64,000 nt of DNA from Mesoplasma seiffertii ATCC 49495 (GTDB taxonomy: Bacteria > Bacillota_I > Bacilli_A > Mycoplasmatales > Mycoplasmataceae): assembly GCF_000518725.1 (NCBI RefSeq), contig NZ_KI912486.1, positions 64,916 through 128,915 of the forward strand, in the 5' to 3' direction. Of this stretch, positions 46,388 through 56,895 are shown in pieces. Numbering within the stretch: the first letter of the stretch is position 1; the number at the start of each line of letters is the position of its first letter. The translations under genes and the position numbers were made by a program. Under the pieces are notes generated by a model, which was given only the letters and a program-made list of their open reading frames with translations, was not told the origin of the DNA and made no database searches.

Positions 46388-47629
46388 ATGAAACCTAAAA
46401 TTACAAAATCAGAGTTTGAATCTACTTACAACAAAATTAGTAAGTTTATTAACGTTACTCCAACAATATACGCTGTTAATTTAAGTGGAATTACTCAAAA
46501 TGAAGTTTATGTAAAATTAGAAAATTTACAAAAAGCGGGCTCTTTTAAACTTCGTGGAGCCTTATCAAAAATTCTTTCAATTGACGAAAAAGACTTAGCC
46601 AAAGGAATTGTCGCAGCTTCTGCTGGAAATCATTCACAAGGAGTTGCCTATGCTGCTAAGATGCTTGGAATTGAAAAAGAAACGATTATTGTTATGCCAG
46701 AAAATGCTCCTAATGCAAAAATAAAAGCAACTAAAAGTTATGGAGTTGAAGTTGTTTTACATGGAAAGTTTTTTGATGATGCAAACAATAAAGCATTAGA
46801 AATTGTAAAGGAAACTGGAAAAACTTTAGTACATGCGTTTAATGATCTTGACATTATTAAAGGTCAAGGAACTATTGGAATTGAAATTTTGGACGCTGTT
46901 AAAGATTTGGAATATATTTTTATTCCTGTTGGTGGTGGTGGTATTTGTTCAGGAATTGGGCAATACGTTAAATTAGTGAACCCTAATTGTAAAATTATTG
47001 GAGTTGAAAGTGCTAATGTTCCATCATACTTTGAAGCCCGAAACTTAAAGCATCCAACTTTAGTTAAAGGCAAAACATCAATTGCTGATGGAATTGCTGT
47101 TAAGGAAACAGGTAACGTCACTTTTGAAATTCTTCAAGACGTAGTTGACGATGTTGTTCTTGTTTCTGAAGAAGAAATCGCGCAAGCTATTCTATTACTT
47201 TTCGAACACTGCAAAATTGTTGCTGAAGGTGCAGGAGCTACTGCTGTTGCTGCTGTTCTATTTAACAAGTTAAATTTAAAGAACAAAAAAATTATGTGTA
47301 TTTTATCTGGAGGAAATATTGATGTTACTTCATTTTTAAACATTACCAATCGTGCTCTAATTGATTTACACCGTCGTGTAGTTTTACAAATAAAAGGTAA
47401 CATTGATAAAAGTAACTTAGCTAAAATTACTACAATTATTTCTAATAATAAAGTTCAAATTCATTCAATATATCAATCACAACAAGAAAACTATTTAAAA
47501 ATAAATGAAGAAACATATCATGTATGCATTGATATTAATGACCCTCAAGAATTATTTACAATTATTGAGCAAATTAAAGAGAAAGGATTTGTTTTAAATA
47601 ACGAAGATTATTTAAAAACAATTTTATAA
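46388..47629 (+). CDS. ilvA: Threonine ammonia-lyase (threonine/serine dehydratase)
   Basis: The enzyme deaminates threonine to 2-oxobutanoate, and usually serine to pyruvate, using pyridoxal phosphate. The 413-residue protein carries the PLP-Lys segment GSFKLRGA (Lys 54), the phosphate-binding GGGGICSGI, and a C-terminal ACT-like regulatory domain from about residue 330. No isoleucine biosynthesis genes are seen, so a catabolic role is likely. It is followed after 3 bases by ridA, then ald and a permease. It starts a unit after a terminator. Confidence 0.93.
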   Translation: MKPKITKSEFESTYNKISKFINVTPTIYAVNLSGITQNEVYVKLENLQKAGSFKLRGALSKILSIDEKDLAKGIVAASAGNHSQGVAYAAKMLGIEKETIIVMPENAPNAKIKATKSYGVEVVLHGKFFDDANNKALEIVKETGKTLVHAFNDLDIIKGQGTIGIEILDAVKDLEYIFIPVGGGGICSGIGQYVKLVNPNCKIIGVESANVPSYFEARNLKHPTLVKGKTSIADGIAVKETGNVTFEILQDVVDDVVLVSEEEIAQAILLLFEHCKIVAEGAGATAVAAVLFNKLNLKNKKIMCILSGGNIDVTSFLNITNRALIDLHRRVVLQIKGNIDKSNLAKITTIISNNKVQIHSIYQSQQENYLKINEETYHVCIDINDPQELFTIIEQIKEKGFVLNNEDYLKTIL

Positions 47630-47632
47630 ATT

Positions 47633-48007
47633 ATGAAAATGTTTAATACAAAAAATGCCCCTGCTGCGGTTGGGCCATATTCGCAAGCTGTTATCTTAGA
47701 CGATAAAAAAATCTTTGTTTCAGGACAGTTAGGTTTTGATTTAAAAACTATGACTTTACCAGAACATATTGAACAGCAAACACTAAATATATTGGAAAAC
47801 ATTGACAACATATTAAATGATGCTGGTTATACTAAACGAGATATTTTTAAAACCACAATTATGTTGAAAAATATCGATGACTTCTTAATTGTTAATGAAA
47901 TCTACAGCAATTTTTTTGAAGATCACAAACCAGCTCGTAGTTGTTTTGAAGTAAGCAACTTACCAAAAGAAGCTTTAATTGAAATTGAAGTTATCGCTCA
48001 ATACTAA
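47633..48007 (+). CDS. ridA: RidA-family enamine/imine deaminase
   Basis: RidA speeds hydrolysis of the reactive 2-aminoacrylate or 2-aminocrotonate made by PLP-dependent dehydratases such as IlvA, and so protects PLP enzymes. The 124-residue protein keeps the signature around Arg 102 ([19 protein letters not shown]) and the N-terminal GPYSQA. It lies 3 bases after ilvA, which provides its substrate. Length is normal. Confidence 0.93.
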   Translation: MKMFNTKNAPAAVGPYSQAVILDDKKIFVSGQLGFDLKTMTLPEHIEQQTLNILENIDNILNDAGYTKRDIFKTTIMLKNIDDFLIVNEIYSNFFEDHKPARSCFEVSNLPKEALIEIEVIAQY

Positions 48008-48023
48008 AATAAAGGAGAAATTT

Positions 48024-49133
48024 ATGATAATTGGAATACCAAAAGAAATTAAAAATAATGAAAATAGAGTCGCCATTGTCCCTGCCGGAGTTCGTACATT
48101 AGTCCAAGGCGGACATACAGTTTTTGTACAAACTGAAGCTGGACTTGGTTCAGGAATCACTGATGCCGAGTATGCTGAAGCTGGAGCTGAAATTGTTTCG
48201 CTTGCTAAAGTATGAGATGCTCAGATGATTATGAAGGTTAAAGAGCCTTTAGAACAAGAATTTAAATATATTAAGAAGGATCAAATAATTTTTACATATT
48301 TACACTTGGCTGCTAATAAAAAGTTAACTGAGTTTTTGAAAAAATCAGGAGCAATTGGAGTTGCCTATGAAACTATGGTTGGTCCTAAAAATGATCTTCC
48401 TTTATTAACTCCAATGTCTGAAGTAGCCGGACGTATGTCAATTCAAATTGGTGCGCACTTCTTAGAAAAAAATAATGGTGGTAGCGGAGTTCTTTTAGGC
48501 GGAGTTCCAGGAGTTGCTCCCGGTAAAGTAACAGTTATTGGTGGTGGTATTGTTGGTTATAGTGCAGCAAAAACTGCCGTTGGACTGGGTGCGGAAGTAA
48601 CACTTTTAGATATTAATCCTAACCGTTTAAGAGAACTGGACAATATTTTCAATGGTCGTGTAAAACTATTAATTTCTAACTCAACTAATATTTCTGAGGC
48701 AGTTGCTAGTGCTGATTTAGTTGTTGGAGCTGTTTTGATTCCTGGAGATGTTGCCCCAAAAATTGTCAAAGAAACAGATATTAAAAAAATGCGACCAGGA
48801 TCAGTAGTTATCGATATTCCTATTGATCAAGGAGGAATCTTTGAGACATCTGAAAAAATTACTAGTCATGAAAATCCTATTTTTATTAAACATAACGTAA
48901 TTCATTATACTGTTCCTAATATGCCTGGAGCTGTTGCAAAAAGTTCAACTTTTGCGTTGACAAATTCAACTATTCCTTATGCTTTAGAAATTGCTAACAA
49001 AGGAATTATTGCAGCCGCTTTAGAAAACAAAACTATTAAAACTGGAATTAACATTTTCAAAAATGCAATTACTTTTGAAGCTGTTGCTAAAGCCTTCAAT
49101 GAAGACTTTATAGATTTCATGAGTCTTATTTAG
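48024..49133 (+). CDS. ald: Alanine dehydrogenase
   Basis: Ald interconverts alanine and pyruvate with NAD(H) and ammonia. The 369-residue protein begins [15 protein letters not shown], has [11 protein letters not shown] with the catalytic His, and the NAD-binding [13 protein letters not shown]. It ends like the family ([18 protein letters not shown]). TGA at about 48213 is Trp. An AAAGGAG site precedes the ATG. Together with IlvA it would feed pyruvate from serine and alanine into the dehydrogenase pathway encoded earlier in the window. Confidence 0.94.
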
Positions 49134-49157
49134 TATCCATAGAAAGGAAACATACAT

Positions 49158-50603
49158 ATGCAAAAAAAGACAAAAAAAATTAATAAAGCATATGAATTTA
49201 TGACTCTGATTACAATGGTAATGGGAATGATGATTGGATCGGGAATTTACATTAAAAATCACTCAGGTGTTGGGGGAATTTTAGGTAATGCCGGTAACAA
49301 TCCTTGAATTGCTATTATGATGTGATCAATATTTGGGGTAATCGCGACAATGATTATTTTAGTCTTTATTGAGGTTGCTTCTTCTACAAAAAATAAAGGT
49401 CATTCAACTTTACAAAACTGAGGTTCAAAATTTCTTGGACGAAAAGCTGGATCATTCTTTTCATTATTTTTAGTAATATTTTTTACTCCTGTTTTAACAT
49501 GCGTTGGAGCGTTTTTATCAGTAAAAGTTGTATTTGATGGAATTGACGCTCTTTATGGTAAAGAATGGGCCGGTGAAACTTTACGTTTGACACTAAGAAC
49601 ACTATTTACTTTAATAGTTTTGTTAGGCTTCATGGTTATGAATATTTTTACAACAAAGCCTGGAGTAATTGTTCAAACTGTAACAGCTTTACTTAAATTT
49701 GTTCCCTTAATTTTGGTAATAATTGGCGGGATAATCTTACGTTCTCAAGGAAACGAAAATGCTTTTACTAATTCAAGCGGTAAATGAGAAATAAGTCATA
49801 TTATTTTGACAATTACTCCAATAATGTTTTCATTTATGGGCTTTATTGAATCTGCTAGTTTACAAAAGGATATTAAAAATAAAGAAGTTGTTGCTCCTGC
49901 CCTATTTTGTGGAGTAATTGGAGTTTCTCTATTTTACGTGTTAATTTCTATAGCTATTTTCTTTGGAAGTAAAAATGGAAATGTATTTACATTATTTGAT
50001 AACTTATTTGAAAAAGCCCCTGGATGAGCAATGTTTTTTAAAGTTATTGTAGCGATTACTGCAACAAGTGTTGTTAACGGCTACGCCATAACTGGAACAA
50101 AAGGAATTCTTTCTAGCTTTGAAGATGATTTATTTTATGCAAAACAAGGCTTTAAAGTTTCGCTTGTAAAAGCTGGAATTTTACAATCTGCTATTACTTT
50201 ATTTCATGCAATAATTTACATAATCTTGGGTTGAATTTTTTACAAAGACATTATTCAAGTTGTGGATTTAATATCTAATACTGTTGCAATTGCAACGTTC
50301 ACAATTTACTTGCTCATTATTTTTGGAGTAATCAGGAATCGTTTTACAAACAAAGTACAAGTGGACAAAGTCAAATATCTATTTGGTATCGCTGCATTCC
50401 CTTCAATCGCTCTTTCCCTATCACTTGTATATATTTATTACGATCTATTTTCAAAATTAGGTGATGCTAAAGGGTTCATTGAACCAGTCATCTTTATTGT
50501 AACTATGATTGCTCTAATAGGTCTATTTTTCTACAATGAACTTAAAATTAAACAAATCGGCACATTAAATTTCCCTGTGCTTACTCAATCAATTTCAAAA
50601 TAA
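49158..50603 (+). CDS. APC-family amino-acid permease
   Basis: A 481-residue membrane protein of the APC superfamily with about 12 hydrophobic segments. The first carries MVMGMMIGSGIYIKN, the Gly-rich substrate-site turn. TGA is Trp in several places. It begins 24 bases after ald, with an AAAGGAAA site, so it belongs to the ilvA-ridA-ald unit. From this I infer that it imports serine, threonine or alanine. It is shorter than the permease at 10220-11839, mainly at the C-terminus. Confidence 0.87.
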
Positions 50604-50605
50604 TA

Positions 50606-50635
50606 AAAAACTTAGAGATTTTCTCTAAGTTTTTA
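50606..50635. terminator. Bidirectional terminator
   Basis: AAAACTTAGAGA and TCTCTAAGTTTT pair across 4 bases. It separates the ilvA unit from the convergent nuclease-like gene. Confidence 0.85.
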
Positions 50636-51289
50636 GTTTTTGAATAACTCACTAAATTCTGACTCATTCATAATTTTTGCTTTCTCAAACTCTGCTTGTT
50701 TTTGCAAGTCATCATCAAAAGTGTAATGTTCTTGATTTTTAGAATTATAAATTTCATAATAATCAATTTCAGGAATATCTTCAAAAATATCGGTAATTAG
50801 CTGTTCATAGAATTTAAGTTGCAAAATTTCTTTCGCTTTATTTAATCGTGCAGTAGTTTTAAAATCAACTAAATGTCATTTATTATTATGGTCTAAATAC
50901 AGCAAATCAAAGGTTCCATTATATCGACCATTTGACAGTGATACTTCACTATAAATTTCTTGGCAAGAAACATTTGCTAATTGTTCTTTAATTCATAAAT
51001 ATTCTTTAGTATGAGTTTGAATCGGTCATCCATTATAGGTATGTTGACACTTGCTGTCATCTTTTGCTTTAATATATTCACTCAGGCGATTGTGAACACA
51101 TACTCCTTTTTCAATTCCTGCTTTTAAAGCATCAGCAGGTATGTCTTTAATCTTGAAAGGATAAATCACTTCAATTAGTTTGGTGATACTTGGTCCTTGT
51201 ATGATTTCATTAGTTGCTGTTCAATAATATTCATGTGTTGCCTCATTAAGCTTAACAAGCGGATTTGCGTAATAGTCTTTAATTTTCAT
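50633..51289 (-). CDS. PD-(D/E)XK nuclease-superfamily protein
   Basis: A 218-residue soluble protein. The core fits a RecB/Cas4-like nuclease: H66 in KGVCVHNRLSEYI, G125-x-x-D128 in GTFDLLYL, then D142-F-K144 in HLVDFKTT, and Q157-x-x-x-Y161 in QLKFYEQL. These match the H, D, (D/E)-x-K and Q-x-x-x-Y positions of that family. There is no Cys cluster for an iron-sulphur site, and no CRISPR or recombination gene nearby. The biological target is unknown. TGA is Trp at several codons. A GATGAGGT site precedes the ATG. Confidence 0.75.
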
Positions 51290-51335
51290 TGTTACCTCAT
51301 CTTTATTCTAATTTTATCTTAAAAGGGCAAAAAAC

Positions 51336-51362
51336 CATAAAAAAACGCCAAATACGGCGTTT
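51336..51362 (-). terminator. Terminator after the RGG-repeat gene
   Basis: On the minus strand AAACGCC and GGCGTTT pair across 6 bases and are followed by a T run. Confidence 0.8.
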
Positions 51363-51366
51363 CTAA

Positions 51367-51810
51367 TTATTCAGAAACTTCTGTTTCTCCTTTAATGATT
51401 GCCATTAACTCAGCTACTTGTTTTTCCAAAGCTTCAATTCTTTCTCCAAAGCTTGGTCCTTCTCTTCTTGGACCACGGTCTCCACCAAAACTTCTTCCGC
51501 CGCGATTTCCACCACGATCTCCACCAAAGCTTCTTCCACCACCGCGATTTCCGCCACGGTCTCCACCATAACTTCTTCCGCCGCGATCTCCGCCACGATC
51601 TCTATCTCTGTCTCCACCGAAGTTTCTTCCACCACGGTCTCCACCATAGTTTCTTGGACCACGGTCTCTATCTCCGCCACGGTCTCCGCCATAGCTTCTT
51701 TCTCCACGGTCTCTATCTCCACCGCGATCTCTATCTCTTCTATCTTCACGGTCACGTGAAAATTCTCTATCAGAATTTCTTTCTGATGAATTTCTATCTC
51801 TTTTTTCCAT
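51367..51810 (-). CDS. RGG/RG-repeat protein with C-terminal coiled coil, function unknown
   Basis: A 147-residue protein. Residues 1-30 are rich in R, D, S and E. About 30-120 are a low-complexity region of RGG, DRGG, GGRSYGGD and GGRSFGGD repeats. The last 25 residues form an amphipathic helix (IEALEKQVAELMAII) with heptad spacing. RGG boxes bind RNA or drive condensation in other proteins, and the helix could oligomerise it; both roles are inference. The coding DNA is much richer in G and C than its surroundings. I chose ATG 51810, preceded by AAAGGA; a TTG at 51837 would add nine residues. Confidence 0.8.
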   Translation of the reverse strand: MEKRDRNSSERNSDREFSRDREDRRDRDRGGDRDRGERSYGGDRGGDRDRGPRNYGGDRGGRNFGGDRDRDRGGDRGGRSYGGDRGGNRGGGRSFGGDRGGNRGGRSFGGDRGPRREGPSFGERIEALEKQVAELMAIIKGETEVSE

Positions 51811-51969
51811 TTTTCCTTTACGACCTCTTACGTCCAACTTCTGGTACTGGATCTCTTTTCAAGACCTTACAACATAATAACTTTTGGCAACTTATTCACG
51901 TTTTAATATCTCATATGTAATTGTATATGGTTATTTATGAAAAAGATAATTTATTTATAGATTATTAGT

Positions 51970-52860
51970 CTAGCGATTTTGTTTTAGACGATTAACAATA
52001 TAGTTTAATGTTTTACACATTGACGGAACTGCTACTAAAAATAAAACGTAATCGACAGTTGTGTTTATAGCATTTAACGCCAATGAATATACTCAAATGC
52101 TATAGTTTTCTCAAGCGTAAGCAGCGTAAAATAAAACTCCTGCAATTACACGTGATAAATAAATAATAATTGTCGGAACAGTTACAAAAATAAATCAACT
52201 TGTAACATTAACCATTTTTGAATTAGTCTTAATTGGTCTAATAAAGCAACAGATTGAAATTGTAACGATTGGTAAGAAGTAGTCAAACATAAATGCTCCT
52301 GGCATTCCTGCGTCTAAATTACCTGGCATGAATCATGAAACAACTCCACAAATTGCACAAACGATAAACGTTTTAACGAAATCTGCAGCATAAGCCATAA
52401 AAAATAACGGTAAGAATTTTAATGATAGCGAAGTATATGCTGGAAGTTGTACAAATCCCATTACATAATCCAAAATTATAAACAAAGCAACGATCATCCC
52501 CATAAAGGTAATATCAAGAACTTTGAATTTTTCAATTCTAAGTTTTTTTCACTTTCATTTAATATGCATACTATTTCAAATTACTGATACTAAATTTAAG
52601 GTTACAATTGATAAAATTAAAAATTGCTTTGCATTTGCAGTCTCAATTTCTGAATCTTCAAAAAATGAAAATCCTAATAGGACTTGAACTGCAACGATAA
52701 TTATATTTAATACAACCATCGCAAAAGTTAAAATAATTAAATTACCTGAAGAATCATTAACTGATCTTTCCTTGATATAAATTGTTGTTAAAGCTACAAA
52801 TGCACTTACAAATAGAATACTATATAGTACACTTGCTCAAAAAAATATTTTTTTTTGCAT
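51970..52860 (-). CDS. ECF transporter S component, probable thiamine transporter (ThiT-like)
   Basis: A 296-residue membrane protein with about eight to nine helices. The C-terminal 180 residues look like a ThiT-type S component: SLSLKFLPLFFMAYAADFVK, then VSWFMPGN and AFMFDYFLPIV. The first 110 residues add about three further helices that ordinary S components (about 190 residues) lack. A TPP riboswitch lies directly upstream, which supports a thiamine role. No energising module is in the window. TGA is Trp at several sites. Confidence 0.8.
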
Positions 52861-52899
52861 AATTTATCCTCTCGAAAAGACAGAATATATAAATAATAA

Positions 52900-52978
52900 G
52901 GACTTCCTACGCTAGTATTAACTAGATCAGGTTCTAAGAGTATTTCTCAAACTTTTCAGTTACCTCTGCCTTTTCCCT
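52900..52978 (-). promoter_or_regulatory. TPP riboswitch (THI element)
   Basis: On the minus strand the conserved TPP aptamer blocks occur in order: TTTGAGAAATACTCT for P2/P3, then GAACCTGATCTAG, TTAATACTAGCGTAGGAAG for P4/P5. The usual CTGAGA reads TTGAGA. It lies 40 bases upstream of the ThiT-like start. No terminator lies between them, and a TCCT near the aptamer's 3' end could pair with the AGGA of the ribosome-binding site, so control at translation is likely. Confidence 0.92.
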
Positions 52979-53002
52979 TTCATTATAACCTATGAAAACA
53001 AA

Positions 53003-53026
53003 TAAAAAAACATCCAAAGATGTTTA
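53003..53026 (-). terminator. Terminator overlapping the end of the first TatD gene
   Basis: On the minus strand AAACATC and GATGTTT pair across 4 bases, followed by a T-rich run. Confidence 0.72.
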
Positions 53027-53833
53027 TTCTAACACTAATTTAGTTTTAATTTTAAACAATTCTTGAGCATTGTCGCGAGTTGCTGCAGCAATTTCCGTAC
53101 TTGTTGTCCCACGAATTTCCGCAATTTTTTGAACTGTTAATGGCAAGTATTTAGAATGATTGATACGTTTGTCAAATGGTACTGGTGCTGAATACGGTGC
53201 ATCAGATTCCACCATTAAATAATTTAAAGAAATATTTTTGGCAATTCTTTGAACCTCAGCAATTTTAGTAACTTCTCCATTAAGTGAAATTGAAATTCCT
53301 TGATTAATAAATTTTTGAGCAATTTCTCAGGTTCCTTCAAATGAATGAACAACTCCAGAAGTAACTTTATGTTGTTTTAAAATTTCCAATGCATCATCAT
53401 AAGCATTAGTTGAACCCTTTACATCACGAATGTGTAACATAATTGGTAAATTTAGTTCTTGGGCAATTTTAATTTGATTAATAAATGATTCTTTTTGTTG
53501 TTTGATATATTTAGTTGATCGATTATAATCCAAACCTGTTTCCCCAATGGCAACAACTTTATCAGCATGAGCCAAATCTTTTAAAAATTCATAGGCCTCT
53601 TCTGTAAATAAATGAGCTTCATTGGGATGAATTCCTACGACTGCAAAGACATTCTTATTTTTTTCCGCTTGAATGATAGCAACTTTAGAAGATTTAATGT
53701 CAAAACCAATGTTATTAATAAGATCTACTCCAACCCTATTTGCTTCCTTAACAATTTCTGACGATGTGATTTCCATTTCTGCATATGCACTATCATTTAG
53801 ATGACAGTGAATATCATAAATTCCTGATGGCAT
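53024..53833 (-). CDS. TatD-family metal-dependent hydrolase
   Basis: A 269-residue TIM-barrel hydrolase of the TatD DNase type. Metal ligands fall in the expected order: H-x-H in DIHCHLN, Glu in GETGLDY, His in MLHIRD, His in VVHSFEG and Asp in VESDAPY. Known members are 3'-5' exonucleases or tRNA-surveillance deacylases. A paralogue lies at 56896-57693, on the other side of the P-type ATPase gene. TGA at about 53326 is Trp. Confidence 0.9.
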
Positions 53834-53881
53834 AAGTAGTCCCCTTTTCCTATTAAGTTAATTATAAGTCTTAATTTTATT

Positions 53882-53914
53882 AAAAAAAATAGAAACCTTA
53901 AAGATTTCTATTTT
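53882..53914 (-). terminator. Terminator of the Ca-type P-type ATPase gene
   Basis: AAAATAGAAA and TTTCTATTTT form a stem directly after the stop codon, followed on the minus strand by eight T. Confidence 0.82.
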
Positions 53915-53915
53915 C

Positions 53916-56825
53916 TTAAGATTTTCGTAACTCCTCGCTTAGTTTTGCAATCTTTGATTTAATTTTTTGCTTACGGATTTGAGTACGGGCCTTCTTGGCT
54001 GCTCGTGCTTTTTTCTTTTCATCACGAAGCTGTTTTTTTCTAAAATTGAAACTAGCCAATGTTAATTCATCGCGATGAATATGTTGATATATTTTACGGA
54101 AACAATAGTTTTCTAATCATTTTAATAAGAAAGTTGCAAAAGCTAAACTAAATGAAACAACTCATATTCAAGCTGGCATACTTGCTATTTTAAATCCAGA
54201 ACTGATTCCGGGAACTACAAGTGTTCCAATATTTAAAATAAGTGCAAACATTATTGCAGCAATCATTCACTCGTTAATACGTAGTTTCTCGGCTTTTTCA
54301 CGAGCAACTTTAACAGTGTAGTTACGTGTTTGAGTTGTTCAAACATAAAACACTGGAGCAAAAATAATTACTACATAAGCCGCAGTTGAACCTGCTTGGG
54401 CATTATCTGTTGCTACAGCTGCAATAAAGAAAGCCATTACCGCACAAACTGTATTAATCAGAGCCATTGATAAAATTTCTCATGAAATTCATTTAAAAAC
54501 AGATTCCTTAGAACTTCGTGGTTGGTATGCCATCAAAGTTTCTTTAGAATGGGCCATTCCAATAGGAATTGCTAAAATTGTTTCTACAGCAAGAATATGT
54601 CATAAAACATTGATGTCTCCCAATGCTTTAATAATTCCGTCTGGAGTTCCATATTTTTCTCCGCTAATTGCAGTTATTGCTAAAACAATTAAAATTGTCA
54701 AAATTTGTGATAAGTTTGCTCCTAATAAGAAGGCAATTGAACGTTTAATTTTTTCATAAACGTTACGTCCTTCACGAACTCCTGAAATTATTGTTGCAAA
54801 GTTATCATCAGCTAATATTACTTTTGCAGATTCTTTAGCAACATCAGTTCCAGTAATTCCCATTGCAATTCCCACATCTGCTTTTGCAAGAGAAGGAGAA
54901 TCATTTACTCCGTCTCCTGTCATTGCCACAATTTTTCCTTGAGCTTGTAATGCTTCAACAATACGAGTTTTATGCTCCGGATTTACACGAGCAAAAACAT
55001 TCGTTGTCTTTAACTTTTCATTAAATTCTTCATCATTTAATTGATCAATTTCTTCACCAGTTAAACCTTCATAAAATTTTGAGTTTGATATTCCTAAACG
55101 TTTAGCAATTTCTAACGCAGTTATTTTGTGATCTCCTGTAATCATAATTACGCGAATTCCTGAATCATTTGCTCTCTTAATCGCACTTTTGGCTTCATTT
55201 CTCGGAGGATCCATCATTGCAACACATCCCAAGAAGATTTCATCTTGATCATATTCTTCAATTTTTTGATTTTGTTCTACATAAGCAAAACCTAAAACAC
55301 GCAAAGCTTCTTTTAGCAATGGAGTACATTTTTCTTGAATTTCCATTTTCATAGTTTCAGTTAAAGGAACAATTTTTCCATCTACATAGGTTTTAGAACA
55401 ACGTTTCAACAATTGATCTAACGCCCCTTTTGTGTAAACAACACGTTTTCCGTCAACTTCATTAACAGTTGTCATTAATTTTTTGTCACTATTAAAAGGA
55501 ATTTCGTCCAATCTCGGATACATTTCACGATATTTTAGTTCATTTAGTTTTAGTAGTTGAGTTCAATTTGTTAAGGCTAATTCTGTTGGGTCTCCAATTT
55601 GGACTCCACCTTCACTTATTGAATCACTACATAACATTAAGGCATTTATAAAATGGAATGACTCTGGATCATTTTTATTATAGCGATAGATACGTTGATC
55701 TTGAATTTCGTTGTTGGTAAATACTTTTAAAATAGTCATCTTATTTTGAGTAAGTGTTCCTGTTTTATCAGAACAAATTACATTAACAGCTCCTAAGGTT
55801 TCAATCGCATTAAATGTTTTAACAATAACTTTACGATCAGCCATTTTACGGGCACTAATTGATAAAGTAATCGTAACAATAATCATAATTGATTCTGGAA
55901 TTAGCGAAATTGCTGCAGAAATTGAAAAAATTAAGGCATCAACTAAATTTTCTGAAGTACGATTACTTTCTAAAAACATAATCGTAAAAATTAAACTACC
56001 TAATAAAACAGCAAAAATTGAAACTCACAATGTTAATTGACTCAATTTATTTTGCAAAGGTGATTTCTTTTGTTTTGTATTAGCAATACTTGACGCAATT
56101 TGACCAACAGCTGAATATTTACCAGTTGCAAAAACAACTCCTACTGCTCTTCCATCAGTAATAAATGTTGACATAAATCCTAAATTGATTTGGTCACCCA
56201 AAACCATCTCTTTATTCATTAAAGATTTAGTAACTTTTTCAACAGGTAAAGATTCTCCAGTCAATGCTGATTCATCAACTCTTAGCTTCGGTGATTCAAT
56301 AATACGAATATCCGCTGGAATAAATTTCCCAGTTTCAATACATACAATATCCCCTCTAACAATATTTTCTACAGCTATTTCAACTTGTTTTCCATCCCGA
56401 ATCACAATTGTTTTAGGCTCAGCCAATGATTTTAATGCATTCAATGATTTATGAGCTTTAATTTCTTGAATTGAAGCAATTAGCGAGTTAACCAATACAA
56501 CTCCAAAAATTACACAAATACCAGCAATATTTTCACCTTTGAAAGAAATTTTTAAAGATAACGGCAAAATTATCGATAAAATTCCTGCCAAGATCATAAG
56601 CATTGCTAACGGGTCTAAAAAGGTTTTAAAGAAAATAACCAAATTCGAAGTTTGTTTGGCTTCTTCGAGTTTATTTGGTCCTTCTAACTCTAAACGACGT
56701 TTGGCTTCTTCTGAAGAAAGTCCAACACTTGGGTCAACATCAAATTTACTACAAATTTCCTTATTCGACATTGCATATCAACGTTTCAAATCTTTTTTCG
56801 ATTTGACACTATTATTTACACTCAT
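53916..56825 (-). CDS. Cation-translocating P-type ATPase (Ca-type, P2)
   Basis: A 969-residue P-type ATPase. The phosphorylated Asp is D353 in DKTGTLTQNK, the actuator motif TGES, the nucleotide-site KGA in YTKGALDQ, and the hinge TGDGVNDSPSL. Helix 4 has IPES (the family's PEG/PES). Helix 6 is unusual: the common N-L-x-T-D-x-x-P-A-L-A-L-G reads HILAVETILAIPIGM, replacing Asn with His and Asp with Glu. The C-terminal 40 residues are basic (KKKARAAKKAR). I start it at ATG 56825, with GGAGG upstream; TGA codon 16 is Trp. The ion is most likely Ca2+, but the helix 6 change makes this uncertain. Confidence 0.87.
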
Positions 56826-56895
56826 GACATAAACCTCCTGAGTTTCAAATTTTCTTAATTATAGCACTCTAAAATTTAGACTACTTGTCTTTTTG

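Noticed and set aside
51470-51760. A repeat array of about 15-30 bases resembling a CRISPR
   Set aside because: The units are irregular in length, lie wholly inside one reading frame and encode Gly-Arg repeats.
51414-51920. Long open frames on both strands opposite and beside the RGG gene
   Set aside because: Low-complexity repeats keep several frames open by chance. Only the minus-strand frame ending at 51367 has a ribosome-binding site, a terminator and a sensible protein.
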